From contig NZ_CP043929.1 of NCBI RefSeq assembly GCF_008632455.1, forward strand, positions 3,348,001 through 3,412,000: DNA of 64,000 bases, given 5' to 3'. Within the stretch, counting starts at the first letter, position 1. The number at the start of each line of letters is the position of its first letter. The DNA comes from Methylomonas rhizoryzae (lineage in GTDB: Bacteria; Pseudomonadota; Gammaproteobacteria; Methylococcales; Methylomonadaceae). Positions 17,494 to 26,247 of this stretch are shown one piece after another. The notes beneath the pieces are model-generated. The model was given only the letters and a program-made list of their open reading frames with translations, was not told the DNA's origin and made no database searches. A program made the translations under genes and the position numbers.

Positions 17494-18435
17494 ATGAAAC
17501 CGATTACAAAACAAATACTAAAAAAAACCTTATCGCTGTTCGGTTCTAACGCCCTCGTGCGCCAGCGGTTAAGATACTCCGCTCCCAAATCGGCACACCC
17601 TTCCAAATACGACCTACCCGATATCATTAGCCACGATTACGGCACATGGAGCGGCAAATGCCGGCGCATACTGCCTATCCCCAACGACTTGGCCTTCTCC
17701 CCGGAAGAGGGGTATCGATTCCAACTGGCCGGCTCCAATGCCAGCGCCTTAACCCGATTGGTTTACTGGTACGGCATTCCGCAAATGGATTTCTACCCGA
17801 ATTCGCCGATCTGGAACATCGTCAACCAAGCGAAAACCATCGTAGACATCGGCGCCAACATCGGTTTGTATTTGTTTTGCTTTAAGCAAGCCGCCCCCAA
17901 CGCCAAACTGTTCGCGTTCGAACCCGCCCCCGAGGTCTTTCAAACGCTGGAACGCAATGTTGCGTTAAACCAAACCCGGGCTGAAATTTATCCGTACGCA
18001 ATTACCGATTATTGCGGCGACATCACCCTTTATATTCCGCCGACCGAATGCGACGCTTCCACCCGCGCCAGCTTACCCGACGAAGCCAAAATTCTCGACA
18101 TCCCGGTAGTTGCGCGTACTGTTCCGGCATTTACACTGGACGAACTGAGTAGCCGACTCAACATGGGTCCGGTCGATTTCGTCAAACTCGACACCGAAGG
18201 CACCGAGCCGGCGGTATTGCGCGGCATGGCACACATTCTGGCCACCGATAAACCGGACATTTTCTGCGAAGTGGTAGACGGCACCCACACCGAACGCGAC
18301 CTCGAGGCTCTATTGCTACCGCACGGTTATCACTTTTATCAGTTAATCCGCGGCGAATTGTTAAAAGTCGATTCGATCGTTCCGGACCCGGACAAACAAA
18401 ACCTGAATTTCTTCTTCTCGACCCGGCTGCACTGA
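17494..18435 (+). CDS. FkbM-family methyltransferase
   Basis: A 313-residue SAM-dependent methyltransferase. Motif I is IVDIGANIGLYLFCF. It is followed by KLFAFEPAPEVFQTLERNV (acidic motif II with the family-typical FEP) and the FkbM hallmark VDFVKLDTEGTEPAVLRGM (K-x-D-x-E-G). FkbM enzymes O-methylate sugars or polyketides. Here it sits alone on the plus strand within a glycan locus, so a polysaccharide sugar is the likely target. It converges with the acetyltransferase gene across a strong hairpin. Confidence 0.88.
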   Translation: MKPITKQILKKTLSLFGSNALVRQRLRYSAPKSAHPSKYDLPDIISHDYGTWSGKCRRILPIPNDLAFSPEEGYRFQLAGSNASALTRLVYWYGIPQMDFYPNSPIWNIVNQAKTIVDIGANIGLYLFCFKQAAPNAKLFAFEPAPEVFQTLERNVALNQTRAEIYPYAITDYCGDITLYIPPTECDASTRASLPDEAKILDIPVVARTVPAFTLDELSSRLNMGPVDFVKLDTEGTEPAVLRGMAHILATDKPDIFCEVVDGTHTERDLEALLLPHGYHFYQLIRGELLKVDSIVPDPDKQNLNFFFSTRLH

Positions 18436-18445
18436 CCTAACAACA

Positions 18446-18476
18446 GGCTAACCCCGCCGGCTCGGTGGGGTTAGCC
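18446..18476. terminator. Bidirectional hairpin terminator between convergent genes
   Basis: GGCTAACCCC (18446-18455) and GGGGTTAGCC (18467-18476) form a 10-bp perfect stem with an 11-base GC-rich loop. It lies 10 bases past the FkbM stop and covers the stop codon of the convergent acyltransferase gene. No long T-tract, so efficiency is uncertain, but the position strongly suggests a shared terminator. Confidence 0.65.
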
Positions 18477-19730
18477 GCCGCTCGTCTTGTCCGGTTGCGT
18501 TCGACCAATTCCCAACCGTTGCATTAGCCAAGCGCGTATTGCGCCCCAGCCGCTTTCGTTCAACAAGGTAAACGCATAAAACAAACGCGGTAAGCCACGC
18601 TCCATACCCGGCAACAGCTTCAACCACAGCCACGCGGCGATACGCGATGAAACATCGCTACGGTATGACGCTAGTCGCATACTCTGCCGCCCTTGCTTAG
18701 CCCAGTTGGCTTTATAGCCTTCTTCCCCACGCAAAAGATCGATTTCGCTTGCCCCGCTATCCCAAAACAGTTGCAACATGCGGATGAAGGTCAAGCGCCC
18801 TACTCCGTAGCGGCGATAATCGTCGCGGTAGGACGTCAAATAGGCGTAATAGCGGCCTTGATACAAAAAGGTTAGGTAATAAGCGACCGGTACATCGCCG
18901 CAACGCATCAGCACTACCCGCAGCCACTGCGAAGATACAGGATTTTCCAGAAACTCTTCCAGGAAGGCACGAAACGGAAAGGTGCGCAGGAAGCCGGGCC
19001 TGGCGTTATCGATGCCCGGATGCCGGCTTTCGATATCGGCCAACGTTTCCAGCAAGTCGTGCAGTCCTTCGCCGCCGCCCGCTAGTTGTACTTCGACCGG
19101 CGCGACGGCTTCCAAACGCCGCCATTCCTTCCGGTGATCGCGTCGCCCCTGAGCACTGCAGCACTCGGCAAAGTAATCGTCCCACCCACCGCGCATCGGA
19201 ATAAACCGGCAATAACTTTCCTCGGCAGTTTTGTTAAACCACTGCAACCGTTTCGATTGCTCGGCAACCAGTGTCAAAGTGTCCGATTCCGCGTAAAGAT
19301 TGCGTAAATCCAAAACCTCCCATCTGGCCGCCTGTTGCTGCAAATAAGCGAGGATGGCCGCTGTGACCTTGGCGCGCGACACGGCGCGGCTGAGCAGAAT
19401 ATCGTTGTAATCGGAAGCGTCTTCCCCCCAAAACGAAACGACTCTGAGCCGATAACCGAAAAAATCGTGCGCGGTAATTTTGAACGGTGCCAATGCTTGC
19501 AATTCGCCTTGCGGGTCGCGCACGGTAATCGCCAACAGTTCCGGCACAAACCGGCGCAAGGACTCGGAGCAAAAATGCCGCCAGCAACCTTGCAACCATT
19601 CCGGCGTCAAAAACATTAAATCGACGGCACTACGCTGCAACAACTGACGCCACTCGTCGCTTAGCGCCAGCAGAGATTCGGGGTTATTGATCTCTTCGAC
19701 CTGAAAATCCCCAACCGACAGTTTGGTCAT
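18471..19730 (-). CDS. BioF2-like GNAT acyltransferase (CelD/FemAB-like)
   Basis: A 419-residue protein with two tandem GNAT-like folds, of the acetyltransferase_6/BioF2-like family. The N-terminus has SDEWRQLLQRSAVDLMFLTPEW, the common 'W..L' entry of CelD-like proteins. The C-terminal half has DVPVAYYLTFLYQGRYYAYL and SEIDLLRGEEGYKANWA, typical of the active GNAT half. Members are common in exopolysaccharide loci and are thought to acylate sugars. ATG at 19730 is chosen because it has AAGGA at proper distance; a TTG 18 bases upstream is possible. It follows the dehydrogenase-aminotransferase fusion by 14 bases, so both are in the same operon. Confidence 0.75.
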   Translation of the reverse strand: MTKLSVGDFQVEEINNPESLLALSDEWRQLLQRSAVDLMFLTPEWLQGCWRHFCSESLRRFVPELLAITVRDPQGELQALAPFKITAHDFFGYRLRVVSFWGEDASDYNDILLSRAVSRAKVTAAILAYLQQQAARWEVLDLRNLYAESDTLTLVAEQSKRLQWFNKTAEESYCRFIPMRGGWDDYFAECCSAQGRRDHRKEWRRLEAVAPVEVQLAGGGEGLHDLLETLADIESRHPGIDNARPGFLRTFPFRAFLEEFLENPVSSQWLRVVLMRCGDVPVAYYLTFLYQGRYYAYLTSYRDDYRRYGVGRLTFIRMLQLFWDSGASEIDLLRGEEGYKANWAKQGRQSMRLASYRSDVSSRIAAWLWLKLLPGMERGLPRLFYAFTLLNESGWGAIRAWLMQRLGIGRTQPDKTSGG

Positions 19731-19744
19731 AACGGACCGATCCT

Positions 19745-21712
19745 TCAAGCGTTCAACAAAATATCCAAGTTTCTATCGTTTTGCTCCGGCCGGAAAATCG
19801 GGAAAATGATGAATTTTTCCTGCCAAACGCCGCGCGGCATCAAAATGCCGGCCGCATCGTAGGCCTGGTAGACCCGTTCCGGCGGCACGGGACATTCCAC
19901 GATCATCACGTTCATTTCCCCGGGCATGCTGCGCAGGCCGGATTCGGCCAAGCGCGCTTGAATCCGCCGGCGCTCGGTGTCGGCGTTGTTCAAGGTCCGT
20001 TGCGCATGCTCGGCATCTTGCAGAGCGGCCACCGCCGCGGCTTCCGCTAACGGCGTCAAGCAAAACAAGGGTTCCAGGCGTTCGAACAAACGCATCACCT
20101 CGCGCCGGCCGAACGCATAGCCGATACGTAATCCGGCCAAGCCGTAAAACTTGGAAAAGGTGCGTAAACCAAGCACTAAACGATCGGAGCGCTCGACGAT
20201 TTCATGGCTGCGCAACGTGCCGGGATTGCTACTGTATTCCAGATAGGCTTCGTCGACTACGACCGGAATGTGTGCCGGCACCTGTTGCAAGAATTCCGCG
20301 AATGCTTCGGCGCGAATTCCGACACCCAGCGGATTGCTGGGGTTGATCAAATAGATAAGTCGGGTGTTGTAACGAATCTCGCGCGCCATTTGTTGCAAGT
20401 TGTGGTCGAAACCCTCGGCGGTTTCTACAAACGGCACTTTGCGATTGACGATACCCATGGCTTGGCACAGCCGGTCAAACATAAACCAGGTAGGGTCGTT
20501 GGACAACACTTCTTCGCCCGGCAACGCGAAGGTTCGCAAAATGCGGTCGACCAATTCGGACGAACCATTACCGAAGGTAAAATAATCCTCGGGTAGTTTC
20601 AGTTTTTGGCTTAAAGCCGTGCGCAGAGAAGGATAATTTTCATCGGGGTAGCGCGAAAAATCGAAACGCTGCCCAGCGTCCTGCAATAGCTCGCGGACTT
20701 TTGCCGGCATTCCGAAAGGATTCTCCGCTCTATCCAAAGCGGCTATTTGCGGATCGAAACGGTTTAAGGCAACACCGTCGCGATAAACCGGATTAAACGT
20801 AAACTTATCCAACTCCGCTAGCGGACCGTTCAGCAAGGTTTCGCCATGCGGATCGCGCAAATAGCGCCAGGCCGCCAAAATTCTGCCGTGTAACGCGTCT
20901 CCCGCTGCAGTCGCAACGTGCAAGAAAAACGGCACAACCGCTTCGGGAGGCGGCAACAGTTGGTGCTCTTCCCAATTGAAATAGGCTTTGGTCATCGGTG
21001 TACGCAAGGAACCAAGCTCGACCGCGACCACCGTCAATCCGGACTTAGCAGCTTCCAGGGCCATCACCCGCGTCATCATTTCCAATGCGCATTTGCTGAC
21101 CGAATACCCGCCTATCCCCTCGGCCGGCATGCGCGCGGCGCCGGTCGACACATTGATGATACGCCCGGCCACCGCATGATCGGCCATCCATATAGCCGCT
21201 TCTCGCGCACAGTAAAATGCGCCGTTAAGATTGACTTCGATCACCCGTGACCAATCCCGGGGAGCCAGCTGGTGGAAACCTTGTCCGGCCGGTCCAAGTA
21301 TCGCGGCATTGTTGATCAAAATATCCACTCGGCCCATGCGCGCGACCGACTCTTTGATCAATTCGGCCGCGCCGCTTTCGCTTGCGATGTCGACGGCTAT
21401 ACCTTCCGCCCGCCCGCCCGCCGCTTGAATATTTTGCACGACTTGCCGTACTTCGCTTGCGTTTCTGCCGTTGACAACCACCGATGCGCCGGCCTGGGCA
21501 AACGCCGCGGCCAACACCTGGCCCACGCCGTGAGAGGAACCCGTGATCACCACGACTTTTCCCGATAAATCGTTGGAACTCAACGCTCTGGGAATTTCCG
21601 CGAGTAATTGTTCCAGCTCGTCTGTCTGAAACAGCCGGGTTTGCAAACGCCGCAACCGGCCAACCAGTTTACTGGTAATCCAAATAAATTTGCGCGCAAC
21701 TTTATTACTCAT
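19745..21712 (-). CDS. Fusion of short-chain dehydrogenase and class I aminotransferase
   Basis: A 655-residue two-enzyme polypeptide. Residues about 45-290 form an NAD(P)-dependent short-chain dehydrogenase: cofactor motif TGSSHGVG (57-64), NNAA structural motif, catalytic Ser near 190, Tyr203 and Lys207 (YSVSK). Residues about 305-655 form a fold type I PLP aminotransferase of the HisC-like group: RYPDENYPSLRTAL, GNGSSELVD, NPSNPLG, and the PLP lysine Lys521 in RTFSKFYGLAGLRIGY. Oxidation of an alcohol to a ketone or aldehyde followed by transamination would turn a hydroxyl into an amine. In this locus that could yield an amino-sugar or amino-alcohol substituent. The N-terminal 40 residues are basic and amphipathic. 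Substrate unknown. Confidence 0.85.
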   Translation of the reverse strand: MSNKVARKFIWITSKLVGRLRRLQTRLFQTDELEQLLAEIPRALSSNDLSGKVVVITGSSHGVGQVLAAAFAQAGASVVVNGRNASEVRQVVQNIQAAGGRAEGIAVDIASESGAAELIKESVARMGRVDILINNAAILGPAGQGFHQLAPRDWSRVIEVNLNGAFYCAREAAIWMADHAVAGRIINVSTGAARMPAEGIGGYSVSKCALEMMTRVMALEAAKSGLTVVAVELGSLRTPMTKAYFNWEEHQLLPPPEAVVPFFLHVATAAGDALHGRILAAWRYLRDPHGETLLNGPLAELDKFTFNPVYRDGVALNRFDPQIAALDRAENPFGMPAKVRELLQDAGQRFDFSRYPDENYPSLRTALSQKLKLPEDYFTFGNGSSELVDRILRTFALPGEEVLSNDPTWFMFDRLCQAMGIVNRKVPFVETAEGFDHNLQQMAREIRYNTRLIYLINPSNPLGVGIRAEAFAEFLQQVPAHIPVVVDEAYLEYSSNPGTLRSHEIVERSDRLVLGLRTFSKFYGLAGLRIGYAFGRREVMRLFERLEPLFCLTPLAEAAAVAALQDAEHAQRTLNNADTERRRIQARLAESGLRSMPGEMNVMIVECPVPPERVYQAYDAAGILMPRGVWQEKFIIFPIFRPEQNDRNLDILLNA

Positions 21713-21778
21713 GCTTGAATGCTCTGATAGTTTCGGTTTGATCGGTGAGGTTACAGCCGAAAAGCTGAATGATTGTGA

Positions 21779-23008
21779 CTAATCGGTTACCGTTTGAACT
21801 GATTGCGGCGAAATAGACTTAAGACTTGACCTGAGCCGGCCGATGAACGGCTTGACCGTTTGCAGTACAGTATCGAGCGTAAAAAGCCAACGCCCGTACC
21901 AATGATTTGCGTAAATACCGATACGGTCGTACTCGTGCCAAGTCGGCGCCAACCGTTGGGCGGTAGGCACGTCGCTCAAAAAGTCGATTTCCTGATAGCC
22001 AGCGCTGTATCCCTGTTTGATCAAATGGGTCAACAAGATTAGACCCGGCGACAAACGAGCCGACGAAAACTTTTGTTTGAACGAAGTTTTATAGGCATAG
22101 AAGATGTTTTTGTCGGCAATACAGAACACCGCGGATGCCGGCTCACCGGCTATACGCAACAGCCAGATTTCACATCGCCCGCTCACTGCGAGGCCATGAT
22201 AGAGACGGGTATAAAATTGAGACAACTCCGCGGTAGCGGCTACGCTCTCCCCATCCTCGGCTTTCCAGCTCTCCGTATCTATCTCGAAAAAAGCTTGCAA
22301 ACCCGCGTCTCCGGATAGCTCCGAAGTATGACGTTCAACAGTGATCTCGCCAAGTTGCGCCAGATAACCTTCCTGCTGACGTAAACCTTTGCGAAAGTGT
22401 TTACCTTTGGACGACAAATACTCTTCCCAATCGCCGGACAGGCGGATGAAACGGTTTCGCCACGGAAAATCTTGCTTGGCCACCAACAACTTTTGCTTGA
22501 CGGCGCTGCAGCGTACAGAGGTTTCTACACCTAACTCCCGCTCCAGGCCATCGAGCAACAATACGTCCCAATCGGCTTTAGCTTGCAAAAACTCTAATGC
22601 AGCTTGATAAGCCCAATCGGCTCCATCGGCAAGCAAAAATCCGCTACGCCATGCTTGGCTGTTGACGGGAGACAACAAGATACGCGCCGGGCAACGACGC
22701 CAAACGCCTTTAAAACTCAACAACGGCAATATTCCGACGCAACGGCCCTGATCGCGCACCACCACGACATGCGGATGCCATTGCGCATGGTTAAACGGAA
22801 CAACCTCATAAGCGCGTGTGAAATGTAACGGCGTTTGCGCCAGCGGCGGTGCGAAACTCTTAGCCCAAGTAAGAAACCACTCCACGCTATTGAATAAAGT
22901 GCTATGGCTTGCCTGTTGCCATAAAAGCTCCCACTCGGCTTTGAATTGCCCAATCGTATCCAAATCATCTAATAGCGATACCTTAGGCAAATTAATTTCT
23001 GAATTCAA
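21779..23008 (-). CDS. BioF2-like GNAT acyltransferase, second copy in the locus
   Basis: About 409 residues, same family and layout as the acyltransferase at 18471-19730 but clearly diverged. N-terminal half: FKAEWELLWQQASHSTLFNSVEWFLTW. C-terminal half: GEPASAVFCIADKNIFYAYK, then GYQEIDFLSDVPTAQRLAP. Probably acylates a sugar of the exopolysaccharide. The frame is open to a TTG at 23038 that overlaps the export-lipoprotein gene by 20 bases. I prefer the TTG at 23008, which has AGGA eight bases upstream. Both starts are non-ATG, so the N-terminus is uncertain. Confidence 0.72.
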   Translation of the reverse strand: MNSEINLPKVSLLDDLDTIGQFKAEWELLWQQASHSTLFNSVEWFLTWAKSFAPPLAQTPLHFTRAYEVVPFNHAQWHPHVVVVRDQGRCVGILPLLSFKGVWRRCPARILLSPVNSQAWRSGFLLADGADWAYQAALEFLQAKADWDVLLLDGLERELGVETSVRCSAVKQKLLVAKQDFPWRNRFIRLSGDWEEYLSSKGKHFRKGLRQQEGYLAQLGEITVERHTSELSGDAGLQAFFEIDTESWKAEDGESVAATAELSQFYTRLYHGLAVSGRCEIWLLRIAGEPASAVFCIADKNIFYAYKTSFKQKFSSARLSPGLILLTHLIKQGYSAGYQEIDFLSDVPTAQRLAPTWHEYDRIGIYANHWYGRWLFTLDTVLQTVKPFIGRLRSSLKSISPQSVQTVTD

Positions 23009-23018
23009 TATGTCCGTC

Positions 23019-23828
23019 CTATTTTGGTGAAACGACAACTGTCGAGCTGGAATTCGTTACGCCTTTAATGGCATCGACCACCGATGGGTATAAAACGATA
23101 CCTTGTTCAACCAATAATCCGGTAATCAGCCCCCTTTGGACATGTTCGAAAAATCTATCGAGATCGGCAACGAAACTGCGAGGCACATAGACTATATCTC
23201 CCGGTTTTAGCACCGCATTATCGATACCGCCTTCGCCGTTGATAATATTTTTTAAATCCAATACCTTCATGCGCGATTGGTTTTGATTATTCCTAATCAA
23301 AACTACGCTATCCTCGGATGCGTTTAATGTAAAGCCGCCAGCCCTTGTCACCGCATCCACCGCACGTACCGCCGAATCGTAGGGAATCGCCCCGGCCTGA
23401 GTTACTTCACCCAGCACATAGATATTCTTACTGCGTTGCGAAAGTAAATCGACGCTCACTTGCGGATTGACTAAATAATGACTTAATTTTTCGGTTAACA
23501 CCCGCCTAACCTCGTTTACCCCTTTATCGCTGACATCGATTTCACCGGCCATCGGAAAATAGATGATTTTAGACGCCGGGATACGAACTTTTCGGGTTAA
23601 ATTCTCTTGCGGATAAATTCTAATTTCCAGTTCGTCGCCGTAATCCAAGGCATAATCCTTGGCATCGACAGCCAATAATTCACTCTCAGGAATACTTTGA
23701 ATCTCCGGAGTACTAATCGAACATCCCGTTATCAATATCGCAATGAATATCGGACTAAAATTCAGTAACTTAACAGCTAAACGATGCAACTCGGAATCTC
23801 GCTTTCGAATCAACATTTTCAAATTCAA
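23019..23828 (-). CDS. Outer-membrane polysaccharide export lipoprotein (Wza-like, SLBB)
   Basis: A 269-residue protein. The N-terminal hydrophobic stretch ends in a lipobox (ITGC), so the mature protein is a lipoprotein. The poly_export domain follows: DYALDYGDELEIRIYPQEN and a strand-rich core. Then comes an SLBB-type domain: KNIYVLGEVTQAGAIPYDS and LKPGDIVYVPRSFVADLDRF. It would form the outer-membrane pore for the exopolysaccharide, partnered with the Wzz-like protein at 26244-27641. It starts one base after the stop of the sugar-transferase fusion, in the same operon. Confidence 0.88.
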   Translation of the reverse strand: MNLKMLIRKRDSELHRLAVKLLNFSPIFIAILITGCSISTPEIQSIPESELLAVDAKDYALDYGDELEIRIYPQENLTRKVRIPASKIIYFPMAGEIDVSDKGVNEVRRVLTEKLSHYLVNPQVSVDLLSQRSKNIYVLGEVTQAGAIPYDSAVRAVDAVTRAGGFTLNASEDSVVLIRNNQNQSRMKVLDLKNIINGEGGIDNAVLKPGDIVYVPRSFVADLDRFFEHVQRGLITGLLVEQGIVLYPSVVDAIKGVTNSSSTVVVSPK

Positions 23829-25586
23829 TTAAACGCCTTGTAAAGCCGATTTAATCGTTCCGAACAAAATACGGATGTCCCGCCTAAGCGATTGATTTCT
23901 GACGTAATCGATATCCTTTTCTATCCAAGCGTGAAATCTTGGATCGTCTCGCGAAGAAACTTGCCACAAGCCGGTGAGTCCGGGCTTAACCATCAAACGC
24001 AAGTCACGCCAGTGAGGGTTGTAAACCATTTCCTTGATCGCTAACGGCCTAGGCCCGACGCAACTCATATGTCCGAGTAGAACGTTAATCAATTGCGGAA
24101 GTTCGTCGATACTGGTCTTTCTGAGAAATCTACCGACCTTGGTCAATCTGGGATCGTTAGTCATTTTAAAAACGGGACCGTCCGCCTCGTTGAGCTTCTC
24201 TCTCAAGCCATCCTGCAGCTGATGCGCATTAGGCTGCATGGTGCGAAACTTGATCATCGGAAATTCTTTACCGTGGATGCCGCAACGTTTTTGTAGATAG
24301 AAGATAGGGCCTTTGGATTCTAAGCGAATCGCAATCGCCACCAACAACCAAATCGGCAAAGTCAATAGAATGACAGATGAAGCAAGCATCACGTCAAACA
24401 CGCGCTTTTTGATTTGATATTTTGCAACCGAATATGCACAGGACAGGGTATCGTAATGCTCCATGAGTTGCGGCATTTCGTGGTTTACGAAGCCGTCGTT
24501 GCGACGCATTTCAACAGCGTCGATCAACGCGTCGACGCAGTTACGCGAATCGGCCGCGGCAACTTGATGTCCCTCGCCTAACAGGCTGTTTCGCACTTGA
24601 GTATATTCGCCTAACACTACACCGTCGTGCAGCACGCTGCTTTGTAGCCAGGCATTGGCGCCGATCCGGCAATTGTGGCCGATGACGACCGGCCCGACTA
24701 TCGTCGCTCCCTCATCTACGATGCAGTGGTCTCCGAATAAAGCAGGACCGATCAAGGTGACGCCTTGTCGAATATCGCAAAAATCCCCAAACGCAACTTC
24801 ACCGACGATTTTGACCTCACCATGAATAGTCGTAGTATTTTTATCTTTTAAGCCGAATTTATCATAGTCGCCTTCAAGAGCTTCTCGTAACAACCGAAAT
24901 TTGAGTTTGAGGTAACTGGCGGACGTAAGTACCGAACATTCGCCGTCGACGATAAATGCTTTAATTTTCAGGCCATTTTTAATCAAAAAAGGTAACAATT
25001 GCTCTTTAAGGTCAAAAAAAGTATTATCCGGAATATAATTAAAACATTTTGGCGACAACAGATAAAACCCGGCCAGACCTTTATTGCTGCGCCTGTTTTG
25101 AGACCTGTGCGCGCGATAAACTCCTAGAATACTTCCGGTTTTTGATATATTGATAGTCTCTGAATAGTCAAAATCCGACAAACTCTCGTAAACTGCAAAC
25201 ACTCCGCCGCAACTATCGGAAAGTTCCGCATACTCATCAATGATTGCCTTGACTTTTTCATCATCTATGTACGTTGATACGTTCAACAGAATAAAGGGCT
25301 CGTCTTTTAATACATCTTTCAAGGTTAAAAGAGCCCCTGCAGTTCCCATAAAATCGTCTTGCCTATGTATTTGCAAGCCTTCGTATTGACATAAATCATG
25401 CGCGGCGTCTCCGGCCAACAACATATGAATATCAGATATTCCATTATTTTGTAACGCTCTTATCTGATAATCGATGAATGGTTTATTTAACAAGCTCGGA
25501 GGCTCCATTCCATGAATAGAACCTTTGGAAAACCAAGAAATCGTACCTTTATTTAATATTACCGCTTTCGTAATCTTGGATTTCAT
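23829..25586 (-). CDS. Nucleotidyltransferase-like / hexapeptide-repeat / initiating sugar transferase fusion
   Basis: A 585-residue three-part protein. Residues 1-235 resemble NDP-sugar nucleotidyltransferases (KAVILNKGTISWFSKG...LLNKPFIDYQIRAL), but the signature GxGTRL is degraded, so catalysis is doubtful. Residues about 240-345 are left-handed beta-helix hexapeptide repeats (VAFGDFCDIRQG, LFGDHCIVDEGATIVGPVV). Residues about 388-585 are a bacterial sugar transferase: one transmembrane helix, KRVFDVMLASSVILL, then KFRTM, DELPQLINVLLGHMSCVGPR and PGLTGLWQVSSR. The last part transfers sugar-1-phosphate to undecaprenyl phosphate and starts the repeat unit. The fusion could have a regulatory or NDP-sugar-binding head. 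It precedes the export lipoprotein in the operon. Confidence 0.82.
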   Translation of the reverse strand: MKSKITKAVILNKGTISWFSKGSIHGMEPPSLLNKPFIDYQIRALQNNGISDIHMLLAGDAAHDLCQYEGLQIHRQDDFMGTAGALLTLKDVLKDEPFILLNVSTYIDDEKVKAIIDEYAELSDSCGGVFAVYESLSDFDYSETINISKTGSILGVYRAHRSQNRRSNKGLAGFYLLSPKCFNYIPDNTFFDLKEQLLPFLIKNGLKIKAFIVDGECSVLTSASYLKLKFRLLREALEGDYDKFGLKDKNTTTIHGEVKIVGEVAFGDFCDIRQGVTLIGPALFGDHCIVDEGATIVGPVVIGHNCRIGANAWLQSSVLHDGVVLGEYTQVRNSLLGEGHQVAAADSRNCVDALIDAVEMRRNDGFVNHEMPQLMEHYDTLSCAYSVAKYQIKKRVFDVMLASSVILLTLPIWLLVAIAIRLESKGPIFYLQKRCGIHGKEFPMIKFRTMQPNAHQLQDGLREKLNEADGPVFKMTNDPRLTKVGRFLRKTSIDELPQLINVLLGHMSCVGPRPLAIKEMVYNPHWRDLRLMVKPGLTGLWQVSSRDDPRFHAWIEKDIDYVRNQSLRRDIRILFGTIKSALQGV

Positions 25587-25688
25587 GAATCAACCATTAA
25601 GTTCGTAGAAATACGGGCTGCATACAAACAAAAACATAACAATATTTTATCCTAAAAATCAGTCGGGCAGCGAGCTAGGCATTTTACA

Positions 25689-26030
25689 TCAAGAGTTACT
25701 TATTACGAGAAATATTACAATATATAGCAATATATCTACAACCACTCCCAACGTAATAATCAAACCTATATCCAACAATGCCGCAGACTCCACTCTCCAA
25801 ACCCTTCCGTTTACAGCCGACAAGTCGTTTGCGAAACACCAGCGATTTCGAAAAAAAACTTTATTATTTTTGGCTTGCTGCTTAAATATATTTATAAGCC
25901 GCACTTCCCATTTTTGCCTCACCGTAAGGCGATACCTATCCAACAACTCGCTTCTTAATACGGATAGGCGTGTTGATCCTGGAAAAGCACCGCCCTCGAT
26001 CCTGTAATTTTGGGACTCAGAAACTGACAT
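25689..26030 (-). CDS. Small membrane protein of the exopolysaccharide operon, function unknown
   Basis: A 113-residue protein. It has a soluble, basic N-terminal half (RYRLTVRQKWEVRLINIFKQ) and a single strongly hydrophobic C-terminal segment (LLDIGLIITLGVVVDILLYI). The ATG at 26030 overlaps the stop of the preceding small gene by 14 bases, which implies translational coupling. A TTG 15 bases upstream is an alternative start. I do not recognise the family. Located between the chain-length protein and the sugar transferase, it may be an accessory of polymer assembly. Confidence 0.5.
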   Translation of the reverse strand: MSVSESQNYRIEGGAFPGSTRLSVLRSELLDRYRLTVRQKWEVRLINIFKQQAKNNKVFFRNRWCFANDLSAVNGRVWRVESAALLDIGLIITLGVVVDILLYIVIFLVISNS

Positions 26031-26247
26031 GCAACATCCGCACAAAGATCAAATAATTCGAAATAATTGCAACAGCAGATATAAAAAAGCCTAATAAAAT
26101 TGCTCCCAAAATCTCCAATCTAACTCTACGCTTCTCGGCCGATTGTTCGGCTAACATCACAAATTCAGACTGCTGAATATTGCGTACCAGCCATGAAATT
26201 TCTTCTTGTTCGATCCGCCGTCTTAAAGCAACACTTAAAGTTTTCAT
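26017..26247 (-). CDS. Small single-span membrane protein coupled to the Wzz-like gene
   Basis: A 76-residue protein: a charged N-terminus (MKTLSVALRRRIEQEE) with a predicted helix, then one transmembrane segment (EILGAILLGFFISAVAIISN). Its ATG overlaps the stop of the Wzz-like gene (ATGA), and its end overlaps the next small gene, so three genes are stitched together. Family not recognised. No kinase motif is present, so it is not a tyrosine-kinase partner of the Wzz-like protein. Confidence 0.5.
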   Translation of the reverse strand: MKTLSVALRRRIEQEEISWLVRNIQQSEFVMLAEQSAEKRRVRLEILGAILLGFFISAVAIISNYLIFVRMLHVSF

